Shown here piece by piece: positions 19,347-29,055 of a DNA stretch of 64,000 nucleotides (the stretch's first letter is position 1; each line of letters begins with the position of its first letter). The notes below the pieces were generated by a model that worked only from the letters and a program-made list of their open reading frames with translations, did not search any database and was not told where the DNA came from. The translations under genes and the position numbers were made by a program. Source of the DNA: Octadecabacter arcticus 238 (lineage in GTDB: Bacteria > Pseudomonadota > Alphaproteobacteria > Rhodobacterales > Rhodobacteraceae); the NCBI RefSeq assembly GCF_000155735.2, contig NC_020908.1:377001-441000 (forward strand), read 5' to 3'.

Positions 19347-19847
19347 ATGACGCGCTTGTTCAACTGGCTTTTTCCCCATCCCGCCATGACCCTGATCTTG
19401 GCGATTGTCTGGATGGTGCTGCAAAACAAATTGTCTTTCGGCATGGCCGTGTTTGGTCTGATCCTCGGTGTAATAATTCCGCGCATGACGGCCGTTTGGT
19501 GGCCGGATCGCCCAAGTGGTTTCAAAATCGGCAAAATGACTGCATATGTGATCCTTGTGATGTGGGATATCATGGTGGCCAACGTGCAGGTTGCGTGGAT
19601 TGTGCTGACGCGACCCAATTCTAAATTGCGCCCTGCTTGGATCATCATTCCGCTGGATTTGCGCCAACCTGAGGCGATTACTGTCCTTGCAGGCACCATC
19701 ACTCTCACGCCCGGGACGGTGTCAGCAGACGTGTCAAACACGGGTCACTACCTGCTTGTGCACGCGCTTGATGCGCCAGACCCCGATGCTGTGCGCGATG
19801 AGATCAAGCAACGCTATGAGGCCCGCCTAAAGGAGATTTTCGTATGA
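19347..19847 (+). CDS. mrpE: Mrp antiporter subunit E
   Basis: Accessory membrane subunit of 166 residues. Two or three N-terminal membrane segments (residues 1-75) precede a cytoplasmic domain. The family motif TLTPGTVSADVS is visible near residues 117-128, followed by LLVHALD. It overlaps mrpF by four bases. Confidence 0.92.
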   Translation: MTRLFNWLFPHPAMTLILAIVWMVLQNKLSFGMAVFGLILGVIIPRMTAVWWPDRPSGFKIGKMTAYVILVMWDIMVANVQVAWIVLTRPNSKLRPAWIIIPLDLRQPEAITVLAGTITLTPGTVSADVSNTGHYLLVHALDAPDPDAVRDEIKQRYEARLKEIFV

Positions 19848-20131
19848 TGCCCGCAGATGACTTATTTAGCTGGGCGCTGGCAATTGCCTTTGCTGCCATC
19901 GCAATATCGCAATTGCTGGCGATGGTTCGGCTGGTGATCGGCCCTGGCACGGCGGACCGCATTTTGGCGCTAGATACCATGGTGGTGAACGCCATCGGCG
20001 TGATTGTCTTGCTGGGAATTTCACAAGGCACGCGGCTTTATTTTGAAGTGGCGTTGATCATCGCCATGCTTGGTTTCGTTTCTACCGTCGCCTACGCGCG
20101 GTTCGTTTTGCGGGGGGACATCATCGAATGA
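19844..20131 (+). CDS. mrpF: Mrp antiporter subunit F
   Basis: Small membrane subunit of 95 residues with three hydrophobic helices. The MnhF-family block VIGPGTADRILALDTM is at residues 29-44. The start overlaps mrpE and the stop overlaps mrpG, each by four bases. Confidence 0.93.
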   Translation: MMPADDLFSWALAIAFAAIAISQLLAMVRLVIGPGTADRILALDTMVVNAIGVIVLLGISQGTRLYFEVALIIAMLGFVSTVAYARFVLRGDIIE

Positions 20132-20514
20132 ATTGGGCTGAAATCGGAACCTATGCCGCGGCAGTCTTCCTGTTGGTCGGGGCGCTCTTTACGCTTGTAG
20201 GCGCGATTGGTCTGCTGCGTTTCAACGATGCGATGACGCGTCTGCATGCCCCCACAAAGGTTGGCACGGTTGGAATTGGCGCGCTGTTGTTGGCATCAAT
20301 GACGGCGTCGTTCGTCTTTGGCGAAGGATCATTCCACGAATTACTGATCATGGCATTTCTGTTTGTGACCGCCCCGATTTCCGCGAATTTCATGAGCAAA
20401 GTAAACATTCACCGCAAGACGTGTGTGCCACCACCGGTCCCTCCGCACGGAGAAACGTGGTCCACTTTGGTCAAAGACGAAATCGATCAAGTGCCGACGG
20501 GCACACAAAGCTAG
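20128..20514 (+). CDS. mrpG: Mrp antiporter subunit G
   Basis: Last subunit of the Mrp complex, 128 residues with three membrane helices. The family signature GLLRFNDAMTRLHAPTKVGT lies at residues 29-48. The tail after residue 95 is soluble and not conserved in the family. The gene converges on iclR with a four-base overlap of the two 3' ends (20511-20514), leaving no room for a separate terminator. Confidence 0.93.
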   Translation: MNWAEIGTYAAAVFLLVGALFTLVGAIGLLRFNDAMTRLHAPTKVGTVGIGALLLASMTASFVFGEGSFHELLIMAFLFVTAPISANFMSKVNIHRKTCVPPPVPPHGETWSTLVKDEIDQVPTGTQS

Positions 20515-21281
20515 TCGTTCAACAGGCTCCCTAAATCCGCAGCTGCGCTGCGTAAAGCAGGCAGGAATTCCAGCGCCTTTTCGACTGAAAACCGGATCGT
20601 AGGGGCGTGAAATGACAACGTCGCCACCAGCCGTCTATTGCTGTCTAGAATGGGTACGGCGGCCGCGATCATCCCATCCATAAACTCCTCATCGTCAATG
20701 GAATAGCCATTCTTGCGCACCGTCGCAACGGCTTGGATCAGGGTGTCAGAATCAGTGATCGTGTTGCCCGTATTTGCGCTTAATGTCACAGAAGATGCGT
20801 AGCGTTCCAGATGCGACTTGGGCAGTGTCGACAGATACATTTTGCCAGATGCGGTACAATAGAATGGAACGGCCGTGCCGATCGGCAGATGAATGCGCAG
20901 CGGCCATTCCGTTTCGATCCGTTCAAGATAGATCATCGATTCACGGTCCGGCAGTGCGATGTTGCAGGTTTCACCGACTGTCGCGCTGAGTTTGCGCAAA
21001 ACGGCCAAACGTGCGGCGCGGATGCGCAGCGACGATAATACTCCTGTCGCCATGTGGCGAAACCGACGGCCGGGCGAATAGGCCCGCCCGTCGATGTCGC
21101 GTTGTAAGAAACACTCATCTTCGAGCGTTGCAAACAGCCGGTGAATTGTAGGCTTGGGCAATCCCAGCTGGGCATTCACGTCAGTCGGCGTGACGGGAAC
21201 CCCCGCCCGCGCGACTTCTTCTAGCACCAACAAGAGTCGCAGATTGGTAGGGATCGTGTCAGGACCCGCGCCATCCGTCAT
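20511..21281 (-). CDS. IclR-family transcriptional regulator
   Basis: Regulator of 256 residues with an N-terminal winged helix (VTPTDVNAQLGLPKPTIHRL, about residues 35-54) and the C-terminal IclR ligand-binding domain (GETCNIALPDRESMIYLERI and the YCTASGKMYL block). It is the last gene after dctM and overlaps it by four bases, so it is co-transcribed with the TRAP permeases and probably controls them. The effector would be the TRAP substrate, which is unknown. Confidence 0.9.
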   Translation of the reverse strand: MTDGAGPDTIPTNLRLLLVLEEVARAGVPVTPTDVNAQLGLPKPTIHRLFATLEDECFLQRDIDGRAYSPGRRFRHMATGVLSSLRIRAARLAVLRKLSATVGETCNIALPDRESMIYLERIETEWPLRIHLPIGTAVPFYCTASGKMYLSTLPKSHLERYASSVTLSANTGNTITDSDTLIQAVATVRKNGYSIDDEEFMDGMIAAAVPILDSNRRLVATLSFHAPTIRFSVEKALEFLPALRSAAADLGSLLND

Positions 21282-22684
21282 ACGGCCGCCCCGCTACCAA
21301 AGATGGACTGTAGCGTTTCATAGGTGCCGCCACCGGGCAGCAACGTCGTTGAGATACTGGGGAAAAGCGCCACCATGAACCAAACGATAATCAGCGAAAC
21401 AAGATACATCGTGGAATACCGCAGCAGCCGGAAATACGGCACACCCGTCACACCAGACGCCACATACAAGTTCAAACCGTATGGCGGCGTAATGAATCCG
21501 ATTGACGCACCCACAAGGAATACGACCGCGAACTGGATCGGATCAACGCCGACACTGGCAGCAATCGGTGCTAAGATCGGCGCAAGGATGATCGTAACTG
21601 GCAGTGATTCAAGCACCATGCCCGCGACAAACACGATGGCCATCGCGGTGAACAAAACGGGGTAGTAACCACCCATGCCAATCAGGAAATTCTCGATCAC
21701 TTCTTTTGCGCCGAGTGAGCTAAGGTTCTGTTGCATCACCACCGAAATCGCAATCAGCGGTGCCAAGATACCCGTGATCTGGGCCGACCGCATCGTGATC
21801 GCAGGCAGTTCCATCGGACCAAAGCCGCGCACGACGACCATTTCTGAAAACCCACGTTCGTTGATGTCGCGTTCTTCATCGATGTTCATCATTTTGTAGA
21901 TCGGCAGACAGACAAAACCAACGATGACACAGAAGCCGACCGTCACACCCGCCGCCTCAGTGGGGGAGAACTTTCCAGTATAGATGCCCCAGAGCACCAG
22001 ACCGATTGCAAAGAAACCAAGCCAACCGCCAAGCGCAGTCTTTAGCACGCGCACAGGGTCGAGTTTGATCAGGTAGCCCCAACCATTGATGGTCGAGACG
22101 ATAAAGGCTGTAATGAGCATCGCCAAGACCATCATCGCACCTGGCACGATGCCTGCGATGAACAGATCATTGATCGAAAGGTTCATGATAAAACCATAAA
22201 CGATAAAGATAATCGACGGTGGGATGATAATACCAACCGTACCACCCGCTGCGGCCGTTGCCGCGGAAAAGCGCGGTTCGTAGCCGCCTTTGACCATTTC
22301 TGGGTGCAACATCGACCCGATTGTGGCGGTCGTCGCCGAGTTGGATCCAGAGATCGCTGCGAACAGACCAGAGGCGCCAATCGCTGCCATCGCAAGGCCA
22401 CCGCGCAGCCAGCCCAAACAGGCATAGGCAAAATCTGACAGCCGTCGTGCAATACCGGCGCGGTTGATTAAATCACCCGTGAGAATGAAAAGTGGCATCG
22501 CCAGCAGGGCAAATCCGTCCGTGAAGACGTCCGACAGGGCGGTGCCGATGTTAACAAGGGGTTGGCCAAGGGCGATGGACGTGCCCAAAACCCAATAAGC
22601 AATCACGAGGAAGACCGGGACACCCAGCATAAACAGGATGGTCACGCCGATTGAGATTAGGGTCACGAGTGTACTGAGTTCCAT
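21278..22684 (-). CDS. TRAP transporter large permease (DctM)
   Basis: Inner-membrane translocation subunit of 468 residues, with about twelve hydrophobic segments and the DctM hallmarks MPLFILTGDLINRAG, ISGSNSATTATIGSMLHPEM and PSIIFIVYG. The family averages about 430 residues; the extra length is a cytoplasmic loop near residues 255-295. It starts one base after the dctQ stop. The TRAP system uses an ion gradient to import an organic acid or similar solute, delivered by the DctP protein at 23533-24768. Confidence 0.92.
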   Translation of the reverse strand: MELSTLVTLISIGVTILFMLGVPVFLVIAYWVLGTSIALGQPLVNIGTALSDVFTDGFALLAMPLFILTGDLINRAGIARRLSDFAYACLGWLRGGLAMAAIGASGLFAAISGSNSATTATIGSMLHPEMVKGGYEPRFSAATAAAGGTVGIIIPPSIIFIVYGFIMNLSINDLFIAGIVPGAMMVLAMLITAFIVSTINGWGYLIKLDPVRVLKTALGGWLGFFAIGLVLWGIYTGKFSPTEAAGVTVGFCVIVGFVCLPIYKMMNIDEERDINERGFSEMVVVRGFGPMELPAITMRSAQITGILAPLIAISVVMQQNLSSLGAKEVIENFLIGMGGYYPVLFTAMAIVFVAGMVLESLPVTIILAPILAPIAASVGVDPIQFAVVFLVGASIGFITPPYGLNLYVASGVTGVPYFRLLRYSTMYLVSLIIVWFMVALFPSISTTLLPGGGTYETLQSIFGSGAAV

Positions 22685-22685
22685 A

Positions 22686-23384
22686 TTATTGACCTCCCAA
22701 CACGGTTTGCTCGATCATCGTTTCGCCGGTTCGATACTTGCGAATGTCCTCAAGCAGGTTTTGAAACACGCGGGCCGACAGCAGGACGAAGGCCAGTGGC
22801 AACGTGATCAGGAACCACCAGACGAACACATTGTCGGTGCCGGTGACGATCATGAAATTATTGCCTGCGTTGGCGGCCACAGTCATCGACGTAACGATAA
22901 CCAACCAGCAGATGCCCCACCATAAGAAAGCGTCCAGCGACAACAACGCCATTTGGGGTAAACGCGGCATTTTTGAGCGGAATTCAGCGAATGACAGATG
23001 GGTCCGCAGCCGCACATTATAGCTGCATCCGGTCCATGTCATGATCAGGAACAAATACCCAGGGATTGTGGTCGACCACGGGAACTGGTCAGAAAACACA
23101 AAGCGGCGGATGACTTCGATGAAAATAATTGCGCCGATGGCCAGATAGGTGACGACCATCAAAGTGGTTTCAAGATTGCGTTCAATTAAAGGAACGACAC
23201 GGTAAATCCAAGCGACAAACAAGCCGCCAACGAGTGTCATGATCAAGCCCCAAAACCAAACACCGTCTCCGTTCATCGCAGATCGCAATGGAAAGAAATC
23301 GGGTTCCTTTCCCGTGATGAGGTCGACAAAGATGCCGCCAAATTCAGCGAAGATCGTTGCTGCGCCCGAAATCGTCTCAAACAT
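22686..23384 (-). CDS. TRAP transporter small permease (DctQ)
   Basis: Small membrane subunit of 232 residues with four main hydrophobic segments and the DctQ-type FSDQFPWSTTIPGYLFLIMT block before the second pair. I place the start at the ATG at 23384, which has GGGAGGGGA before it; the frame runs ten codons further without a better signal. It lies downstream of dctP, with an intercistronic hairpin between them that should lower its expression relative to dctP. Confidence 0.88.
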   Translation of the reverse strand: MFETISGAATIFAEFGGIFVDLITGKEPDFFPLRSAMNGDGVWFWGLIMTLVGGLFVAWIYRVVPLIERNLETTLMVVTYLAIGAIIFIEVIRRFVFSDQFPWSTTIPGYLFLIMTWTGCSYNVRLRTHLSFAEFRSKMPRLPQMALLSLDAFLWWGICWLVIVTSMTVAANAGNNFMIVTGTDNVFVWWFLITLPLAFVLLSARVFQNLLEDIRKYRTGETMIEQTVLGGQ

Positions 23385-23477
23385 GGGTGTCCCCTCCCAA
23401 GGATATGCCACCAAACAATGCTAACTATGCGACGCGAGTGTACTTGCCGTCTATGCATTCATTTTGTGTGAAAAAAA

Positions 23478-23507
23478 TGGGGTGGGGGCATGCTGCCACC
23501 CACCCCA
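23478..23507 (-). terminator. Intercistronic terminator between dctP and dctQ
   Basis: TGGGGTGGG pairs with CCCACCCCA, with an inner GGCA/TGCC stem. On the minus strand seven T follow the stem. It lies 25 bases behind the dctP stop and 94 bases before the dctQ start, so it probably acts as a partial terminator that favours the binding protein over the permeases. Confidence 0.8.
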
Positions 23508-23532
23508 AATCGTGTCGTGTGCGATTGCTCGC

Positions 23533-24768
23533 TTATGCTGAACGCCACCAACGGCGTGGTTCGACATTTTCAGCCAGCGTGTGCGGGTTGTTGGCACGTA
23601 CGGAGTCGAAGATCTCCTGATACGTGTCGCGGCCACCGGCCCAACCGTTGATGCGTTCGCGCCACTGTTCCCACTCCGCAGGGTGGAATTCAGGCGAACA
23701 CATTTCTTCGGCTTCGCGGCGGGCTTCGTCCGTAAAGATGGACACAGCCACGTCGTTTTCTGCAAAGATTGTGCCAGCCATGGGGGGGGCGGTGAAGCCA
23801 ACGGTGTTAACCAGCGCCGCCTCGTTGGCGTGCTGCGCATAGACCTGCGCAAGATACGCGGATTCCATGATGGCGTCCTGAAGGTGTGCTTCCATGGCAT
23901 CAAATACGCTGGCGTTCATGCCAGTGTGCTCGGTGCCGCAGAAAAAGCCCATGTCAACCGACTGTGTGACCGCTGGCGCCATGTTGGCGTAGGCCACAGC
24001 CGATGCCCATGTTTCCGCACCGTCAATCAGACCTGTGCGCAGCGCGTCCAGTGTCTCTTCCCATGCGACTGGCACTGGGTTCAGATCCATAAGCTCCATC
24101 GCGATACGACCCAACTGGGTGCCCGTCACGCGGTTCTTTGTTCCGGCAAGCTGGGTCACGGAGGTGACCGGTCCCTTGTCCGCAAAGCTGGACCCCAACT
24201 GGATGCCGCGCAATTCGGCGTGGCTGAACAGGAACTTCAGGCCATGGCGTTCTTCAAGCGGGTTGCGCAGAAGATCCATGGATTCCGGTGAGTACAAAAA
24301 GTGGTAGATGTCTGCGCGTGTGCGGAACATATATGCATAATCAAGAACGTTCAGATAAGGTGTGGACCCTGCGGAGTTCTGCGTGGATGCAGAATACATG
24401 TCGATCACGCCCAACTGGGCCTTTTCAGCACATGACAGCTGGCCACAAATCTGGTTGTCGCCAATGAATTCGACACGAATCTCGCCCTCGGTCCGCTCCT
24501 CCAGATCGCGGGCAAACGCCAGAACGCCGGCACGTTCAATCAACAGGTTTTGTGCGTTAAAACCGGCAGCACCCAACGTCAGCGTGTGCTTGGGTTCGTT
24601 GGCAAACCGTTTTTCGTAAGTCGATTCGGCAGCGGCTGCGATGTTTGGCAACGTGATTGCGCCAGTCATTGCAGATGCGCCAAGTACGACGGATGAGATG
24701 CCGTAACGACCTGTTAACTTGAACAAATCACGGCGTGAAATGGTGCTGAGCACCTTCGATGCTTTCAT
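23533..24768 (-). CDS. TRAP transporter substrate-binding protein (DctP), Tat-exported
   Basis: Periplasmic solute receptor of 411 residues. The N-terminus carries a twin-arginine signal (SRRDLFKLTG, residues 11-20) followed by a hydrophobic core ending in AAAAE, so it is exported folded by Tat. The DctP fold is shown by ENRVTGTQLGR-like and EETLDALRTGLIDGAET blocks (the latter near residue 240). The start is the ATG at 24768, with GGGAGG eight bases upstream. The usual length is about 330-380, so this is a long member. Substrate is not predictable from sequence; the divergent GMC oxidoreductase may act on it. Confidence 0.9.
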   Translation of the reverse strand: MKASKVLSTISRRDLFKLTGRYGISSVVLGASAMTGAITLPNIAAAAESTYEKRFANEPKHTLTLGAAGFNAQNLLIERAGVLAFARDLEERTEGEIRVEFIGDNQICGQLSCAEKAQLGVIDMYSASTQNSAGSTPYLNVLDYAYMFRTRADIYHFLYSPESMDLLRNPLEERHGLKFLFSHAELRGIQLGSSFADKGPVTSVTQLAGTKNRVTGTQLGRIAMELMDLNPVPVAWEETLDALRTGLIDGAETWASAVAYANMAPAVTQSVDMGFFCGTEHTGMNASVFDAMEAHLQDAIMESAYLAQVYAQHANEAALVNTVGFTAPPMAGTIFAENDVAVSIFTDEARREAEEMCSPEFHPAEWEQWRERINGWAGGRDTYQEIFDSVRANNPHTLAENVEPRRWWRSA

Positions 24769-24881
24769 TAATATTCCTCCCTTGCGCAAGAATGATACTT
24801 GCAGTCTCAATAATGTGACGCTTTACTGCGTTTAGGCAAGGATTTTTTTGCTGGCATCGATTTTCAGTCAGGGGCAACCGC

Positions 24882-26498
24882 ATGGAACACTTAGAGGCTG
24901 ACTACATTGTTGTGGGTGCTGGCTCTGCGGGGTGCGTCATCGCAAACCGTTTAAGCGCTGACCCTAAGACCAGAGTCATTCTGCTGGAAGCGGGGGGCCG
25001 TGACCTCAATCCTTGGATTCATATTCCGGTTGGGTATTTCAAGACAATCCATAATCCAAAAGTTGATTGGTGTTATAAAACCGAACCTGATCCCGGCCTG
25101 AACGGGCGCTCGATCGAGTGGCCCCGTGGCAAGGTTTTGGGCGGGTCCTCCTCGCTCAACGGGCTTTTATATGTGCGCGGTCAAAGCCAAGATTATGATC
25201 GCTGGCGGCAAATGGGCAATACCGGCTGGGGTTGGGATGACGTCTTGCCGCTGTTCAAGCGATCCGAGAAAAACGAACGCGGTGCGGATGAATACCACGG
25301 CAACGAGGGCCCGCTGTCCGTGTCCAATATGCGCATTCAGCGGCCTATCACCGATGCATGGGTCGCAGCCGCACAGGCGGCCGGCTATCCGTTCAATCCA
25401 GATTACAACGGCGCCAATCAAGAAGGCGTCGGGTTTTTCCAGCTCACTACACGCAATGGCCGTCGGTGCAGCGCGGCGGTGGCTTACCTCAACCCTGTTA
25501 AATCCCGCGACAACCTGCAAATCATCACCCATGCGGCGGTCAACAAGGTCATCGTGAACGGCAAACGCGCCACGGGCGTCACCTACACGGACAAAGCTGG
25601 GCGCACGCGTACCGTCAAAGCCAGCCGCGAAATCATCCTGTCCGGTGGCGCAATAAATTCGCCGCAACTGTTGATGTTGTCTGGCATCGGTGAGGCGGAT
25701 CAGCTGCGCGACAACGGTATCGAAGTGATCGCCGATTTGCCAGGCGTCGGCAAAAACATGCAAGATCACCTGCAAGCGCGGCTGGTTTATAAATGCAATG
25801 AGCCGACCTTGAACGACGAAGTGTCCAGCCTGATGGGTCAGGCAAGAATTGGCTTGAAATACCTGATGTTTCGGTCAGGCCCAATGACGATGGCCGCCAG
25901 TCTTGCGACCGGATTCATCAAAACCCGCGATGATCTAGAAACACCAGATATCCAGTTTCACGTCCAGCCTTTGTCCGCCGAAAACCCTGGAAAAGGGGCT
26001 GACAAATTCTCGGCGTTCACGACGTCTGTGTGCCAGTTGCGGCCTGAGTCGCGCGGCGAAATCCGTTTAAAATCGAGTGATCCGCGCGAATATCCCGCCA
26101 TCATCCCGAATTATCTATCGACCAAGACGGACTGCGACACTGCCGTGGCCGGGGTGAACATCGCCCGCACGATCGCGCGCCACGCGCCGCTCACCTCAAA
26201 AATATCTGAGGAGTTCCGCCCTCATGCGAGCCTTGATATCAACGATTACGATGCGACCTTGGACTGGGCCCGTAACAACACCGCATCAATCTATCACCCC
26301 ACAGGAACCTGCAAAATGGGCAGCGGCAAAGACGCTGTAGTGGACGCGCGTTTGCGCGTGCATGGCATAGCGGGCCTAAGGGTGGCGGATTGTTCGATCA
26401 TGCCCGAAATCGTGTCCGGCAACACAAATGCGCCTGCTATTATGATTGGCGAAAAATGCAGTGATCTGGTTCTTGAGGACGCATCGGCGCTGGCCTAG
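24882..26498 (+). CDS. GMC-family FAD-dependent oxidoreductase (choline dehydrogenase-like)
   Basis: Flavoenzyme of 538 residues that oxidises an alcohol. The FAD-binding VGAGSAGCVIANRLS is at residues 12-26, the first GMC signature GGSSSLNGLLYVRG near residue 88, the second SGGAINSPQLLMLSGIG near residue 254, and the catalytic His in HPTGTCKMG near residue 477. BetA-like proteins share this pattern, but no betB or betI is nearby, so choline as substrate is not supported. It is divergent from dctP and overlaps the 3' end of the BadF-type kinase gene by four bases. Confidence 0.9.
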   Translation: MEHLEADYIVVGAGSAGCVIANRLSADPKTRVILLEAGGRDLNPWIHIPVGYFKTIHNPKVDWCYKTEPDPGLNGRSIEWPRGKVLGGSSSLNGLLYVRGQSQDYDRWRQMGNTGWGWDDVLPLFKRSEKNERGADEYHGNEGPLSVSNMRIQRPITDAWVAAAQAAGYPFNPDYNGANQEGVGFFQLTTRNGRRCSAAVAYLNPVKSRDNLQIITHAAVNKVIVNGKRATGVTYTDKAGRTRTVKASREIILSGGAINSPQLLMLSGIGEADQLRDNGIEVIADLPGVGKNMQDHLQARLVYKCNEPTLNDEVSSLMGQARIGLKYLMFRSGPMTMAASLATGFIKTRDDLETPDIQFHVQPLSAENPGKGADKFSAFTTSVCQLRPESRGEIRLKSSDPREYPAIIPNYLSTKTDCDTAVAGVNIARTIARHAPLTSKISEEFRPHASLDINDYDATLDWARNNTASIYHPTGTCKMGSGKDAVVDARLRVHGIAGLRVADCSIMPEIVSGNTNAPAIMIGEKCSDLVLEDASALA

Positions 26499-27355
26499 AC
26501 CATCCGCCGCGCCAACATCAAAGCGCCGTCCAGCGCCGACCCTAGGGCGGGGCGAACGCGAGCGCTGGTGAACAGGGATAGGTACGCCCGGTAGTCCGGG
26601 CCTAGTCCTCCCGTCAGACACAGGATTTCGTTCCGCCGTGGTTTCAAAGCTGCAAACGCCCGCTCGATATAATCCGCACCGCGTCCCATAAGGTCGATCG
26701 CCAGAACGTCACCCGCCGCAGCTGCTTGGGTCACCAGCGGCGACAAGGTTCCGAAGTCGGCTGGCGTCGCCTGCGTCGCGAAATCTATGATCGCATTCGC
26801 CTTGCCGTCAAAACGCGCGATAATCGACGTGGCCAATCCCGCCATGGGCCGCAGCCCATCTTGTGCTATCAGTGTTTCCGCCAACGCAGTTCGACCCAGC
26901 CATGCAGCGGATGCTTCATCCGACAGAACCAACCCCCAGCCACCGACAAACTGATAGACATCACCGCGTTTCGAACCCAAAAAACTGCCGGTTCCGATCG
27001 ACGCGACGATACCGTCATTGTCGCCCAACGCACCGGTGAGTGTGGTTGGCCTGTCATCGGAAGCAATAACGTTTGTGAACGGCATTTGCGCGGCAACCGA
27101 CGCAGCCTGTGCCTCCGTCATGACACCTGCCAATCCAAGATGGGCATAGGCTTTGGTTATGTCCAGATCGTCCAAACCAGCGCTGGCCTGTTCAATGGCA
27201 GACAGAACATTTTCAACGGCAGATGCCATATCGGATGACACATTTGCTGGCCCGCTGCGACCTGTTCCCAGAATGCCCGAACGCGTCGCGATGACGGCGC
27301 GGCATCCAGTACCGCCTCCGTCAACGCCAATGAAAACCGCCTCGCTCAAGGCCAA
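26495..27355 (-). CDS. BadF/BadG/BcrA/BcrD ATPase-family protein, N-acetylglucosamine kinase-like
   Basis: Sugar-kinase/actin-fold ATPase of 286 residues. The phosphate loop FIGVDGGGTGCRAVIA (residues 8-23), a second loop ASIGTGSFLG (about residues 117-126) and LTGGLGPDY near residue 255 are as in GlcNAc and related kinases. Its start overlaps the hyuB stop by ten bases, so it is translated with hyuB and hyuA. The shared operon suggests a role beside the hydantoinase-type enzyme, but the substrate is unknown. Confidence 0.85.
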   Translation of the reverse strand: MALSEAVFIGVDGGGTGCRAVIATRSGILGTGRSGPANVSSDMASAVENVLSAIEQASAGLDDLDITKAYAHLGLAGVMTEAQAASVAAQMPFTNVIASDDRPTTLTGALGDNDGIVASIGTGSFLGSKRGDVYQFVGGWGLVLSDEASAAWLGRTALAETLIAQDGLRPMAGLATSIIARFDGKANAIIDFATQATPADFGTLSPLVTQAAAAGDVLAIDLMGRGADYIERAFAALKPRRNEILCLTGGLGPDYRAYLSLFTSARVRPALGSALDGALMLARRMV

Positions 27356-29055
27356 ATATCCTCACCGCGCGCAACGAGCTCTTGCACCTCTGCAATGTCC
27401 TCTGCGCTTAACCCGTACTCGCACGCCGCGACCTCGGGCGAAATATACCCTCGCGCCAAGTCCCGTTTTACCTGTTTTGGATCGCGGTCAGCCACGACCC
27501 CGTAGCCCGCACCACCGGGGAATGCCATCACCACGCGCCGCCCGTGTGCCACGAATTGTTTGCCCTTGCCGTTCATCGCCGTGCCGTCGTCTTGTGCTAT
27601 CGTTGTCGGAGCGCCGTTTTGCCCGCCGCGCCGTCCTTGTGCGGGATGATCCACGCGATCAAACATCGCCTGAATGTCGAACTCGTGTCCAACACGTGCG
27701 CCAACTTCCATATATTGCCCGAGCCCGCCGCGCTGCTTACCGGCCCCGCCAGAATCGGGGCGCAATTCCTTGCGCCAGATGATCACAGGCCCGGCATGTT
27801 CAGTTGCTTCGATTGGCATCGTCATAACGCCTGATGGAAAGGCCGTGGCGTTCAGCCCATCGTGTTCCGGGCGCGCCCCTGCGCCACCGGAATTGAACGT
27901 CAAAACCTCCGAGCGAACGGCGCTTTCCGGCGCAGCGGCGTCCGTGCGCGGACGCAAGGAAACTTGGAAATTGCAAAGGCATCCGGCCCCTTCGGCGGGG
28001 ACCAGATCAGGCAGGATTTTATCAAGCGCATTATACACTGTATCAGGGATGAAGTGCCCGATGATGTGGCGCAATGCGACGGGCGCTGGATGCACCGCGT
28101 TGACGATGGAATTAACTGGCGCAGTAATTTCAAATGGCGCTAAGGACGCGGCATTGTTGGGGATTTCCGGCGCAATGGCACATTTCAAAGCGTAACACGC
28201 GTATGCCTTAGTATAGACCAACGGCACGTTGATGCCTTTTTTATCAAGCCCCGATGTGCCGGTGAAATCGGACAAAATTCGGTCTTGTTCAATGCTCAGT
28301 TTGACCTTCAGCGTGATGGGCGTGTCGAACCCGTCAATGGTCATTTCGCCGCTTGCCGATGTGCGTGGCAGGGCGTTAATCCTCTCCAGCGTGGCACGTC
28401 GTGAATTGTCGAGGACGAAGGCCGCGATACCCTTAAGATCATCCAGCCCAAACTCTTCCATCATCTCGATCAAACGACGGTATCCGATCTCATTGCATGT
28501 GGCGAGCGCGTAGAGATCGCCGATCAGCTGCTGTGGTTCGCGCACATTGCCGCGCACGATCCGAACCAGCGTTTCATCCACCTTGCCACGATCCGCGAAT
28601 TTCATGATCGGGACCTGCAGCCCTTCTTCATAAATGCTCGCCGCGTCCGCCCCAAACCCGCGCCCACCGATGTCGACGATATGGGCGGTACAGGCGAAAA
28701 ACCCGACAAGGGTCTCGCGATGAAACGACGGTGTGACCATGGTAAAATCGTGCAGATGGCCGGTGCCTTCCCACGGATCGTTGGTGATATAGACATCGCC
28801 CTCAAAGATGTTGTCGCGGCCGATGCGACGGATGAAATGCGCGACGGCGTCGGCCATGGCGTTGACGTGTCCCGGCGTGCCGGTGACGGCTTGCGCCAGC
28901 ATCTGACCATCCAGATCATAGACCCCTGCCGACAGATCACCTGCTTCCCGAACCGACGTCGAGAATGCGGTGCGCACCAGTGCCTGCGCCTGTTCTTCGA
29001 CCACTGAAATCAAGCGGTTCCACATGACTTGGTAAGCGACATTTGAATGGGTCAT
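27346..29055 (-). CDS. hyuB: Hydantoinase B/oxoprolinase family protein
   Basis: Subunit of an ATP-dependent amidohydrolase complex with HyuA, cleaving a cyclic imide or lactam such as a hydantoin or 5-oxoproline. It has 569 residues, normal for the family. Typical blocks are ITNDPWEGTGHLHDFTMVTP (residues 90-109), TSGLDKKGINVP and the C-terminal PGGAGYG. The start overlaps the hyuA stop as ATGA. These genes are distinct from the metal-dependent hydA at 4487-5941 and from a different enzyme family. Confidence 0.92.
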   Translation of the reverse strand: MTHSNVAYQVMWNRLISVVEEQAQALVRTAFSTSVREAGDLSAGVYDLDGQMLAQAVTGTPGHVNAMADAVAHFIRRIGRDNIFEGDVYITNDPWEGTGHLHDFTMVTPSFHRETLVGFFACTAHIVDIGGRGFGADAASIYEEGLQVPIMKFADRGKVDETLVRIVRGNVREPQQLIGDLYALATCNEIGYRRLIEMMEEFGLDDLKGIAAFVLDNSRRATLERINALPRTSASGEMTIDGFDTPITLKVKLSIEQDRILSDFTGTSGLDKKGINVPLVYTKAYACYALKCAIAPEIPNNAASLAPFEITAPVNSIVNAVHPAPVALRHIIGHFIPDTVYNALDKILPDLVPAEGAGCLCNFQVSLRPRTDAAAPESAVRSEVLTFNSGGAGARPEHDGLNATAFPSGVMTMPIEATEHAGPVIIWRKELRPDSGGAGKQRGGLGQYMEVGARVGHEFDIQAMFDRVDHPAQGRRGGQNGAPTTIAQDDGTAMNGKGKQFVAHGRRVVMAFPGGAGYGVVADRDPKQVKRDLARGYISPEVAACEYGLSAEDIAEVQELVARGEDIWP

